In this document: positions 26,668-34,365 of the stretch, in pieces | How the letters are laid out: the number at the start of each line of letters is the position of its first letter | Position numbering within the stretch: position 1 is the first letter of the stretch | NCBI GenBank assembly: GCA_034520625.1 | Contig: JAXHNI010000013.1 | Coordinates: 1-64,000 of the forward strand | Direction of reading: 5' to 3' | DNA length: 64,000 bases | Source: JAANXG01 sp034520625 | GTDB taxonomy: Bacteria; Pseudomonadota; Gammaproteobacteria; Arenicellales; JAANXG01 | Translations under genes and position numbers: made by a program | Notes under the pieces: generated by a model | Database searches by the model: none | What the model was told of the DNA's origin: nothing | Seen by the model: only the letters and a program-made list of their open reading frames with translations

Positions 26668-27804
26668 ATGCATGGCGTGCATTTCGATATCGACCCCCTG
26701 GCACCGGGGGTCCGGGTACGGCACGAGGGCGGCGAATGCGCCCTGCCCGCGCTGTGGCTTCGCGAACGCTGCCAGGACCCGGATCACGTCGACACCTATA
26801 CCCGGCAGCGCCTGTTCAACCCCCACGAGCTGCCGGAGGATCTGGCCTTGACGGCGGTCGAGACCGACGACGACGACCGTATATGGCTCAGCTTCAGTGA
26901 CGGCTATCGCGGCTGCTACGACCTCGACGAACTGGCGGACGAGCTCGATCCCCGCGATCATGTGCCCGGGCCGCGGCCCTGGGACAGCGGATTCGACCGC
27001 AGCGAAGTGAGTTTCGACTGGCGGGGCCTGTCGGACGAAACCCGCCTGCATACGGCCCTGGGCGTGTTCCTCGAGCGGGGGTTTCTGATCCTGCGGAACG
27101 TTCCCACCGACCGTGAGCGGATACTGGAAGTGGCGGAGACTTTCGGCCATACCCGCGAGACGAACTTCGGACGCTATTTCGAGGTGTATTCACGCCCCGC
27201 TGCCAATGATCTGGCCTATGGCAGCATGGCGCTGGGTCCGCACACGGACAATCCCTATCGTGAGCCGGTCCCGGGCATACAGATCCTACATTGCCTGGTC
27301 AACGAGACCAGCGGCGGTCTTTCGACGCTGGCGGACAGCCTGGCGGTCGGGCGGACCCTGGCGGCGGAGGACCCCGGGGGCTTCGAACTGTTGGCCAGCA
27401 TCCCGGTCCGGTTCCGCTTCATCGATGCAGCCGGGGAGCTGGTTGAACGGCGGCCCATCATCCGCCGGGATGCGTCCGGCGAGATGACCGGGCTGCATTA
27501 CAGCCCGCGCCTGGACTACCTGCCCCTGCTCGAGGAAGGCGAGCTGCGGCGCTTCCACCGTCTGCGGCAGCGCTTGGGCGCGCTGTTGACTGATCCGGGT
27601 TTCGAGCTAAGCTTCCCGCTTCGCGCCGGCGAGCTGCTGCTGTTCGACAACAATCGCATCGTGCACGGCCGCACCGCATTCGACGCCAACGAAGGCCGGC
27701 GTCACCTGCAGGGCTGTTATATTGACATCGATGAGCCGCGCAGCCGCTACCGGACCCTGTCGCGGCGGGTTCACCCGCACTGGACCGACACGGAGACACC
27801 ATGA
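26668..27804 (+). CDS. tmpA: Fe(II)/2-oxoglutarate dioxygenase of the TmpA / gamma-butyrobetaine hydroxylase type
   Basis: A 378-residue TauD-fold enzyme with the N-terminal small domain of gamma-butyrobetaine hydroxylases (WLRERCQDPDHV near residue 30, only part of the usual Zn-binding Cys set). The iron triad is seen as H-x-D in GPHTDNPYR (near residue 192) and the distal His in NNRIVHGRTAF (near 332), with the 2-oxoglutarate Arg downstream. The next gene is an HD-domain oxygenase overlapping by 4 nt, which is the TmpA/TmpB arrangement. TmpA hydroxylates 2-(trimethylamino)ethylphosphonate at C1. A plain butyrobetaine or trimethyllysine hydroxylase is the alternative. Confidence 0.7.
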   Translation: MHGVHFDIDPLAPGVRVRHEGGECALPALWLRERCQDPDHVDTYTRQRLFNPHELPEDLALTAVETDDDDRIWLSFSDGYRGCYDLDELADELDPRDHVPGPRPWDSGFDRSEVSFDWRGLSDETRLHTALGVFLERGFLILRNVPTDRERILEVAETFGHTRETNFGRYFEVYSRPAANDLAYGSMALGPHTDNPYREPVPGIQILHCLVNETSGGLSTLADSLAVGRTLAAEDPGGFELLASIPVRFRFIDAAGELVERRPIIRRDASGEMTGLHYSPRLDYLPLLEEGELRRFHRLRQRLGALLTDPGFELSFPLRAGELLLFDNNRIVHGRTAFDANEGRRHLQGCYIDIDEPRSRYRTLSRRVHPHWTDTETP

Positions 27805-28373
27805 GCACGGTTTCATTCAGGCAGATGAAGGACGGCACCCGGGCCGACTACGAGCTGCTGGAACGCATCGAGCGCGAGTACGTCGCCGCCCTGCCGGACC
27901 GGATCCTCGATGCGCTCCGGGCGCTGGACGGCAGCCTGGGCGGCTACCGGGTGACGCGCCTGGAGCATTGCCTGCAGACCGCCAGCCGCGCCGAGGCGGA
28001 CGGCGCGGACGAGGAAATGGTGCTGGGGGCCCTGCTCCACGACCTGGGGGACGTGCTGGCGCCGGCCAACCATTCCCAGTACGCTGCGGCGATCATCCGG
28101 CCCTACGTCCGGGAGGAAGTGACCTGGATTGTGGAGCACCATGGCGTGTTTCAGATGTACTACTACGCCCATCACCTCGACGGCAACCCGGACGCCCGCG
28201 AGCTCTACCGCGGCCACCAGTGGTTCGACGCCTGCGCCGGCTTCTGTGAACGCTGGGACCAGGCGGCCTTCGATCCCGACTATCCCACCCGTCCCCTGGA
28301 GCACTTCGAGCCACTGGTGCGGCGCATCTTCACCCGCGAACCTTTCGCCGGGGAGAACGTCGAGACGGGGTAA
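27801..28373 (+). CDS. tmpB: HD-domain mixed-valent diiron oxygenase, TmpB/PhnZ-like
   Basis: A 190-residue HD-fold protein. Ligand candidates in order are His in LEHCLQTA (near 55), HD in ALLHDLGD (near 81-82), His in NHSQYAAA (near 93), His in WIVEHHGVF (near 113) and Asp in CERWDQAAFD. The lid motif YELLERIE near the N-terminus resembles the Tyr/Glu pair of PhnZ-type enzymes. In TmpB the hydroxylated trimethylaminoethylphosphonate is cleaved to glycine betaine and phosphate. The ATGA overlap with tmpA argues for a joint pathway. Without assay, another 1-hydroxyphosphonate or inositol-oxygenase-like substrate stays possible. Confidence 0.7.
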   Translation: MSTVSFRQMKDGTRADYELLERIEREYVAALPDRILDALRALDGSLGGYRVTRLEHCLQTASRAEADGADEEMVLGALLHDLGDVLAPANHSQYAAAIIRPYVREEVTWIVEHHGVFQMYYYAHHLDGNPDARELYRGHQWFDACAGFCERWDQAAFDPDYPTRPLEHFEPLVRRIFTREPFAGENVETG

Positions 28374-28499
28374 GAGGCGCCCACTCGAACACCTGATCGC
28401 CTCCGACCGGAACCACCGGTCCTCATACCGGTCCCACTATTGCGTACAAACCCGATCAATATGCAGCAACCGGCCTCACGTGGCCGGAAGGAGTCAACC

Positions 28500-28958
28500 A
28501 TGAAGCGTGTTTCGGTATTTCTGATCAGCCTGCTGTTTTCCACGCTCGCCCCGGCGGCGGACGTGGAGGGACTGGTCAAGAAATCGAGCCCCTACGGCGT
28601 GACGGAGACCCTCGATCGCCTGGAATCGGTCCTCGAAGAGAACGGCATCACCGTCGCCCTGCGGTGGAATCACGGCCGGAACGCGGCGGAAGTGGACATT
28701 CCGCTGCGCGACACGGAGGTGATGATTTTCGGGAATCCGAAAATCGGCAGCCACCTGATGACCAGCGCCCAGTCGGCGGGCATCGATCTGCCCATGAAGG
28801 CCCTGGCCTGGCGGGACGGGAACGACCGGGTGTGGCTGGCCTACAACGATCCGGCCTATGTCGCCGAACGGCACGGCATTACGGACCGCGACGAGGTCCT
28901 CGGCAAGCTGTCCACCGCCCTGGACAAGCTCACCAGTGCAGCGGTAAAGCAGGAGTAG
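28500..28958 (+). CDS. Exported DUF302 protein
   Basis: A 152-residue protein with a signal peptide (MKRVSVFLISLLFSTLAPAA|D) followed by one DUF302 domain. Typical segments are SSPYGVTETLDRLESVLEENGITV, FGNPKIGSHLMTSAQSAGIDLPMKALAW and the closing VWLAYNDPAYVAERHGI. The function of DUF302 is unknown; periplasmic copies are common. GGAAGGAG precedes the ATG at 28500. It is convergent with the ABC operon and 126 bp downstream of tmpB, so membership in that operon is uncertain. Confidence 0.85.
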   Translation: MKRVSVFLISLLFSTLAPAADVEGLVKKSSPYGVTETLDRLESVLEENGITVALRWNHGRNAAEVDIPLRDTEVMIFGNPKIGSHLMTSAQSAGIDLPMKALAWRDGNDRVWLAYNDPAYVAERHGITDRDEVLGKLSTALDKLTSAAVKQE

Positions 28959-28975
28959 CCGCCGCTGGAAACCGG

Positions 28976-29728
28976 CTATATCGCCAGGTATTCCTGGCGC
29001 AGTTCCTTGTTGTCCAGGACTTCCCGGGCGGAGCCGTCGTAGACCACCTGGCCCATATCCAGGATCACGGCGCGGTCGGCCAGGTTCAGGGCGGCGATGA
29101 CGTTCTGCTCGACGATCACCGTGGTGAACCCGAGCTCCTTGATCTCCTGGAGAATCTTTTCGATCTCCTGCACGATCACCGGCGCCAGCCCCTCGTAGGG
29201 CTCATCCAGCAGCAGCAGCTTGATGTCCCGCGCCAGGGCGCGGGCCACGGCCAGCATCTGCTGCTCGCCGCCGGAAAGCGTCGTGCCTTCCTGGCCGCGG
29301 CGCTCCCCAAGGCGCGGGAAGTGATCGTAGATCCGCTCCAGTGACCAGCCCGTCGGTTCCTGGATCTGGGCGAGCTTCAGGTTCTCTTCCACGGTAAAGC
29401 CCGCAATGATGCGGCGGTCTTCGGGCACGAGGGATACGCCGGCCTGGGCGGCCTCAAAGGATTTCATCTTGTGTATCGGCTTGTGGTTGAGCCAGACCTC
29501 GCCCTGCTTCAACTGGGGCCAGCCGATCTGGGCGATGGTCCGCAGTGTCGACGTCTTACCGGCGCCGTTGCGGCCGAGCAGCGCCACGATCTCCCCTTCC
29601 CGCACATCGAAGCTCACGCCCTGCACGATATAGCTTTCGCCGTAGTAGGCGTGCAGGTTCCAGCAGGAAAAATATGCCGGGTCCGATCCGGCGGCCCGGA
29701 CGGTGTGCTGCTCTGCGGTGCCGCTCAT
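28976..29728 (-). CDS. Branched-chain-type ABC transporter ATPase (LivF-like)
   Basis: A 250-residue nucleotide-binding subunit of the HAAT/Liv class. Walker A is GRNGAGKTS (near residue 53), the signature is LSGGEQQM, Walker B is LLLDEPYEGLAP and the switch His is replaced by Gln in VIVEQN, as usual for LivF. The ~25-residue N-terminal extension before the domain is unusual. It overlaps the upstream LivG-like gene by 4 nt and is the last of five transporter genes reading leftward. Confidence 0.93.
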   Translation of the reverse strand: MSGTAEQHTVRAAGSDPAYFSCWNLHAYYGESYIVQGVSFDVREGEIVALLGRNGAGKTSTLRTIAQIGWPQLKQGEVWLNHKPIHKMKSFEAAQAGVSLVPEDRRIIAGFTVEENLKLAQIQEPTGWSLERIYDHFPRLGERRGQEGTTLSGGEQQMLAVARALARDIKLLLLDEPYEGLAPVIVQEIEKILQEIKELGFTTVIVEQNVIAALNLADRAVILDMGQVVYDGSAREVLDNKELRQEYLAI

Positions 29729-30489
29729 GTATGCATGCCTCCAAGATAGGCTTCCTGGACCTTCGGGTTGCCGCGTATCTCCTCCGGCGCCCCTTCGGCG
29801 ATGATCTGGCCCTGGGCCAGCACGGTGATCTTGTCCGCCAGGGAGAACACGACATGCATGTCGTGCTCGATGATCACCTTGGTCATCCCGCGCTCCTTGA
29901 TCTGCCTCAAGGATTCAATTGTCGCATTGGTGTCCGCCCGGGACATCCCCGCCGTGGGCTCGTCCAGCAGGAACAGGCTGGGGTGCTGGACCAGGCCCAT
30001 GGCCAGCTCCAGGCGTCGCTTGTCCCCCCTGGACATGCTCACCGCCACCGCGTCACTGTGCTCGGTCAGGCCTATTTCGGCCAGGGATTGCTCGGACTCA
30101 CGCCGGATGTCCGTCTCCCCCGCCATGGAGACGAAGGGATTGAACGTGAACGAGCCGTCGCGCCTGGCAAGGGCGGCGATCATGACATTCTGGAGCACGG
30201 TGAGCTCCTGGAATATCTCCGGGGTCTGGAACACCCGGGCGACGCCGGACTGGTTGATTTCGTGAGGCGACCTGCCGGTGATCACCTCGCCGTTGAAGGT
30301 TACGGTGCCGCGGTCGGGTTTGATGCGGCCCACGCAGACGTTCAGCAGCGTGGACTTGCCCGCCCCGTTCGGTCCGATAATCGCGTGGGTCCGGCCCTTC
30401 TCGATCTGCAGATTGATGTCACTCAGGGCGTGCAGGCCGCTGAAGCTCTTGTCAACATAGGCGATGTTCAAAACGATGTCCTGTTCCAT
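29725..30489 (-). CDS. Branched-chain-type ABC transporter ATPase (LivG-like)
   Basis: A 254-residue ATPase. Walker A is GPNGAGKST (near residue 39), the signature is MSRGDKRRLELAM (variant of LSGG with R/D), Walker B is LFLLDEPTAGMS and the switch His is in IIEHDMHVV. The DKRRLELAMGL pattern and GMSRADTNA loop are those of LivG/UrtD-like proteins in amide/urea or aromatic-substrate transporters. The non-canonical signature should be noted but occurs in this branch. It is tightly packed, 3 bp after the LivM-like gene. Confidence 0.93.
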   Translation of the reverse strand: MEQDIVLNIAYVDKSFSGLHALSDINLQIEKGRTHAIIGPNGAGKSTLLNVCVGRIKPDRGTVTFNGEVITGRSPHEINQSGVARVFQTPEIFQELTVLQNVMIAALARRDGSFTFNPFVSMAGETDIRRESEQSLAEIGLTEHSDAVAVSMSRGDKRRLELAMGLVQHPSLFLLDEPTAGMSRADTNATIESLRQIKERGMTKVIIEHDMHVVFSLADKITVLAQGQIIAEGAPEEIRGNPKVQEAYLGGMHT

Positions 30490-30492
30490 GGC

Positions 30493-31644
30493 TCAGCCCC
30501 CGTCCCCGGATTGTTTCGCCTGTTCGGCGGCTTCGGGACGCGGCTTGTCCCGCCACCACCGCTTCGCGAGCCGGGACAGGCCTTCCATAAGACCGCCGGG
30601 CATGAAAATGACAATCACCATGAACAGCGCGCCGAGGGTCAAATGCCAGCCTTCCCCCACGAACGGATGCACCATTGTGACCACGATGCTCTCCAGCAGG
30701 TCCGGCAGAAAGGCGAACATCTCGTGCAGCGCCGACTGGTTCATCGCGGAGAAGATATTCTCCGCGTACTTGATCAGGGCCGCCCCGAGCAGCGGCCCGG
30801 TGAGCGTTCCCGCGCCACCCAGAATCGTCATCAGAACGACTTCTCCCGACGCCGTCCATTGCATGCGCTCGGCGCCCGCCAGCGGGTCGGTGACGGCGAG
30901 CAGCGAACCCGCCATGCCGGCGTACATGCCCGAAATCACGAATGCCACCAGGAGGTAGGGGCGCGTGTTGAACCCCGTGTAGCGCATGCGGGTCTGGTTG
31001 GACTTGATGGCTCTCAGCTTCAGCCCGAAAGGCGAGCGAAAAATCATCATGGAAATGTAGAAGCCGATGATCAGCACCGTTGCGCAGAAGTAGAAGCCCG
31101 GATAGCCCTGCATCTCCATGCCCAGAAGCGTTCCCACCGGCGAGCCCTCGGGGGCGATGCCGAGCATGCGGTCGATCACCATCGGGTCGTCCCGCAACAC
31201 CCGCAGCCCGGTCTCGCCGTTGGTGATCGGGGTCAGCACGGAATAGGCCAGGTTGTAGCTCATCTGGGCGAATGCGAGGGTGAGGATCGCGAAGTAGATG
31301 CCGGTGCGCCGCAGGCAAACGTAGCCGATGGCGACCGCGAACACACCGGCCATGATCGTGCTGAGCAGCACCGCGGGGATGACGTTCAGCGAAAGGAGCT
31401 TGAATGACCAGACCGCGGTATAGGAGCCAACCCCCAGAAACGCCGCGTGGCCGAAGGACAGGTAGCCGGTCAGACCGAACAGGATGTTGTAGCCGATGGC
31501 GAACAGACCGAAAATGGCGAATTTCTGCAGCAGATCAGGATAGGACGCACCAACCGGCGCCAGCCATATCGGCATGAGCAGCACGACGGCGATGAACGCC
31601 AGCATGGCCAGGGTGTCGTTGCGGGACAGCTTGAACTTCTTCAC
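30493..31644 (-). CDS. Branched-chain-type ABC permease (LivM-like)
   Basis: A 383-residue inner-membrane permease with 8-10 hydrophobic segments. Family motifs include GLFAIGYNILFGLTGYLSFGHAAFLGVGSY, AIKSNQTRMRYTGFNTRPYLLVAFVISGMYAGMAGSL (EAA-like coupling loop), and MTILGGAGTLTGPLLGA. The C-terminus carries a charged tail. It forms a heterodimer with the LivH-like protein encoded 4 bp upstream. Confidence 0.93.
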   Translation of the reverse strand: MKKFKLSRNDTLAMLAFIAVVLLMPIWLAPVGASYPDLLQKFAIFGLFAIGYNILFGLTGYLSFGHAAFLGVGSYTAVWSFKLLSLNVIPAVLLSTIMAGVFAVAIGYVCLRRTGIYFAILTLAFAQMSYNLAYSVLTPITNGETGLRVLRDDPMVIDRMLGIAPEGSPVGTLLGMEMQGYPGFYFCATVLIIGFYISMMIFRSPFGLKLRAIKSNQTRMRYTGFNTRPYLLVAFVISGMYAGMAGSLLAVTDPLAGAERMQWTASGEVVLMTILGGAGTLTGPLLGAALIKYAENIFSAMNQSALHEMFAFLPDLLESIVVTMVHPFVGEGWHLTLGALFMVIVIFMPGGLMEGLSRLAKRWWRDKPRPEAAEQAKQSGDGG

Positions 31645-31648
31645 CGCT

Positions 31649-32665
31649 CTAGTCCTCCATCAGGCCCTTGTGGCCCATGAGCCCGCGCGGGCGCACCAGA
31701 AGCACGATGACCGCAACCAGGTAGATAATGATCTGGTCGATGCCGGGAAGGATCGACTTGACAGCGTTCAGGGATGCGAGCGACTGGAGAATGCCGAGAA
31801 GGAATCCCGCCGCCACGGCGCCTCCCAGCGAGCCCATGCCCCCCACAACCACGACGACGAAGGAAAGCACCAGGAACTCCATGCCCATGTGGTAGTCGGG
31901 CGGCAGGATCGGCACGTACATGACCCCCGCCAGACCGGCCACCACCGTGGCGATGCCGAACAGAATCGTGAACCGGCGCTCCACGTTTATCCCCAGCAGG
32001 CTCACGGTCTCCCGGTCCGACATGCCCGCGCGAACCACCATTCCGAATGTGGTGAGGTGCAGGAAGGCGAAAACGCCGCCGATCACCAGTAGCGCGAAGG
32101 AGAAATACACCAGCCGCCAGTACGGGTATGAAACATTCTCGCCGAGACCCAGCCAGGAGCCGATCGGCGCGCTGCCGGCCACGATATCCGGCGCCGGTGC
32201 GGGAATCGGATTGGCGCCGAAGAACGACTTGACGACTTCCTGCAGCACGATGGCCAGGCCGAAGGTCACCAGGATCTGCTCGGCGTGGGGGCGCTTGTAG
32301 AAGAACTGGTATAGACCGCGCTCCAGGATCAGCCCGATGAGCAGCATCACGGGGACGGCCAGCAGTATGGACAGGGGCACCGCCCAGTCGATGATCATGG
32401 CGCCCGTATCGCCCCACCAGATCTCCAGGTAGGGTATTTCCTTGTAGGCCGCGAAGGCGGTGACGCCCTCGTCCTTGACCTTCTGCGAAATCGTCAGGAG
32501 GTTCTGAAAGCTTACGGCGCAGAATGCGCCCAGCATGAATTTCGCGCCATGGGCGAAGTTCACGACGCCCAGGCTGCCGAACACCAGGGTCAGTCCCAGC
32601 GCGATCAACGCGTAGGCGCCCCCCTTGTCCAGGCCGTTCATTAACTGCAGTACGATCGCGTCCAC
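31649..32665 (-). CDS. Branched-chain-type ABC permease (LivH-like)
   Basis: A 338-residue permease. LDKGGAYALIALGLTLVFGSLGVVNFAHG is the LivH signature start, RAGMSDRETVSLLGINVERRFTILFG is the coupling loop and VVGGMGSLGGAVAAGFLLG follows. An insertion of about 35 residues near residue 60 (QKVKDEGVTAFAAYKEI...) lengthens the first periplasmic loop compared with E. coli LivH (308 residues). The gap of 124 bp to the binding-protein gene holds strong stem-loops. Confidence 0.93.
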   Translation of the reverse strand: MDAIVLQLMNGLDKGGAYALIALGLTLVFGSLGVVNFAHGAKFMLGAFCAVSFQNLLTISQKVKDEGVTAFAAYKEIPYLEIWWGDTGAMIIDWAVPLSILLAVPVMLLIGLILERGLYQFFYKRPHAEQILVTFGLAIVLQEVVKSFFGANPIPAPAPDIVAGSAPIGSWLGLGENVSYPYWRLVYFSFALLVIGGVFAFLHLTTFGMVVRAGMSDRETVSLLGINVERRFTILFGIATVVAGLAGVMYVPILPPDYHMGMEFLVLSFVVVVVGGMGSLGGAVAAGFLLGILQSLASLNAVKSILPGIDQIIIYLVAVIVLLVRPRGLMGHKGLMED

Positions 32666-32701
32666 AGTCGGAATCCGAAAAGTGCGTGTCTAGGAATCGA
32701 G

Positions 32702-32768
32702 GTCCGCCGGCGAGCGGACTCACCGGCGGGTCGAATACGTAGCGCCGGCCGGCGGCCCGGCCGGCGCT
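32702..32768 (-). other. Stem-loops between binding protein and permease genes
   Basis: AGCGCCGGCCGG (32741-32752) pairs perfectly with CCGGCCGGCGCT (32757-32768), a 12-bp GC stem met first by leftward transcription. A 6-bp stem GTCCGC/GCGGAC follows (32702-32719). No T-run follows on the minus strand, so partial termination or 3'-end protection is likely: the usual way to make much binding protein and less permease from one transcript. Confidence 0.6.
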
Positions 32769-32789
32769 TTTCTGTACTACTGACTTCCT

Positions 32790-34124
32790 CTAGGCGCAGG
32801 TGCCCAGATCGCCGCCGAAGAGGGAGGCATCGTAGGTGACCTGCTCCGCCGGCACTTCCTGAACCACTTCCAGCAAGTCGAATTGGCTGGAGGGATTCTG
32901 GTTGCCGCGCACCACCAGCACTTTCTTGAAGCACTGGTGATCGGAGCCCCGGTAGAGGGTGGGCCCGTTGCCCATGCCGTCGAACTCGAAGTCTTCCAGG
33001 GCGCTGATCACTTCGCAGGGATAGAAAGTGCCCGCCATCTCGACGGCATTGGCGTACAGCAGAGTCTGCACGTAGCAGGTATGAGCCGCCTGGGAGGGCG
33101 GAAAGCCGTACTCCTCGCCAAAGGACTTGACGAAGGCCTGGGAGGCTTCGTCCTTCAGCGCCCAGTTCCAGTTCGTGGAGCCGAGGATCCCCTTGATGTT
33201 CTCCCCGGCACCCTGGGCCATGAGGCGCGAAAACAGCGGCACGACGACCTGGAAATCCTTGCCGTTGACCTGCTTGTCGCGCATGCCGAACTGAACCGCC
33301 TGGGTCAGGGAATTGACCATGTCCTTGCCGTAGTGATTAAGGATCAGCACGTCCGCGCCGGAATCCAGCACCGGAGTCAGGTATTGCGAGAAGTCACCCG
33401 CGCCGAGGGGCGTACGGACCGCCTGCACGGTCTCCCATCCAAGGCCCTCGGTGGTATTCATGATGGACTCTTCCTGGGTCCAGCCCCAGGTGTAGTCCGC
33501 GGTCAGGTGATAGGCCTTGCGGTCGGTGCCGTACTCCGCTTCGAGGACCGGCCCCAGTGCCGCACCGGACTGGTAAGCGTTGAAGAAATGGCGAAAGCCG
33601 TATTTGCGCTTGTCCTTTCCGGTGGTGTCGTTGGAATGGGTCAGGCCGGCCATGAACATGACACCGGCCTCATGGCACAAGGACTGCTGGGCAATTGCCA
33701 CCCCGGAGGACGAGCCGCCGGTGATCATCAGCGCCCCGTCCTTCTCGATCATGCGCTTGGCGGAGGCCCGGGCCGCGTCCGACTTCGTCTGGGTATCGCC
33801 GGTAACGTACTCGACTTTCTTGCCGAGAATACCGTTGCCCGACAACGAACTCGGCTTCATGGTGTTCAACATGCCGCCGTCACCCTCCCCGTTCAGGTGC
33901 TTGACGGCGAGCTTGTAGGCGCGTAGCTCGTCGGCGCCTTCGTCCGCATAGGCACCGGTCTGGGGTACGTTGAATCCCAGGGTCACCGACGAGGCGTCAC
34001 CGGGATTGTTGGTGAAATCCTGCGCCCAGGCCTTGCGCACGAAAAAATTCGGTACGGCGCCGGCGGCGCTTAGATAGGCCGCGGACTTCAGGACTCCGCG
34101 ACGGGTAACTTTGTATTGACTCAT
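32790..34124 (-). CDS. Periplasmic binding protein of the branched-chain/amide type, Tat-exported
   Basis: A 444-residue type I periplasmic binding protein. The N-terminus has a twin-arginine signal (VTRRGVLKSA, then a hydrophobic stretch to about residue 34, KAWAQ|D). Conserved parts include TLGFNVPQTGAYADEGADEL, VTGDTQTKSDAARASAKRMIEKDGALMITGGSSSGVAIA and HFFNAYQSGAALG. The 444-residue length and FMAGLTHSND motif differ from leucine-binding proteins, so the ligand is probably not a branched-chain amino acid; amides, aromatic acids or betaine-like compounds are open. First gene of the leftward transporter operon. Confidence 0.9.
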   Translation of the reverse strand: MSQYKVTRRGVLKSAAYLSAAGAVPNFFVRKAWAQDFTNNPGDASSVTLGFNVPQTGAYADEGADELRAYKLAVKHLNGEGDGGMLNTMKPSSLSGNGILGKKVEYVTGDTQTKSDAARASAKRMIEKDGALMITGGSSSGVAIAQQSLCHEAGVMFMAGLTHSNDTTGKDKRKYGFRHFFNAYQSGAALGPVLEAEYGTDRKAYHLTADYTWGWTQEESIMNTTEGLGWETVQAVRTPLGAGDFSQYLTPVLDSGADVLILNHYGKDMVNSLTQAVQFGMRDKQVNGKDFQVVVPLFSRLMAQGAGENIKGILGSTNWNWALKDEASQAFVKSFGEEYGFPPSQAAHTCYVQTLLYANAVEMAGTFYPCEVISALEDFEFDGMGNGPTLYRGSDHQCFKKVLVVRGNQNPSSQFDLLEVVQEVPAEQVTYDASLFGGDLGTCA

Positions 34125-34365
34125 AATTCGAGATTCCTCCTGGCTGCTTTATTGAATGACCGTCTGAATCGCTCGACCGGTGGCTTCAGGGCGGTTGCCG
34201 GCCCCTGCGCGGCCGCGTCTTACGATACGACGGACCTGCAATTTAAAGGAGTGTGTCAAACACCTCAATAACTAATTGTTATTATTAATTAAATTCTGTA
34301 AATTCATGATTCGTGGCTGGGGGTTTATTGTAAATTCTTGACAATTTCCGGAGGCGAAGGAGCCG
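34125..34365 (+). promoter_or_regulatory. Divergent control region with two 13-bp direct repeats
   Basis: An unusually A/T-rich stretch (34240-34345) precedes the ScfR-like gene. It contains TGTAAATTCATGA (34297-34309) and TGTAAATTCTTGA (34329-34341), 12 of 13 bases identical and 32 bp apart, close to three helical turns. It also contains an inverted repeat AATAAC-TAATT-GTTATT (34267-34283). The placement just upstream of a regulator gene, and divergent to the transporter operon, suggests operators for autoregulation; the binding protein is inferred. Confidence 0.5.

Noticed and set aside
34338..34343. TTGACA as -35 box of the ScfR-like gene
   Set aside because: It lies only 22 nt before the start codon, so the -10 would fall at or inside the gene unless the mRNA were leaderless with no role for the good ribosome-binding site. 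It overlaps the direct repeat instead.
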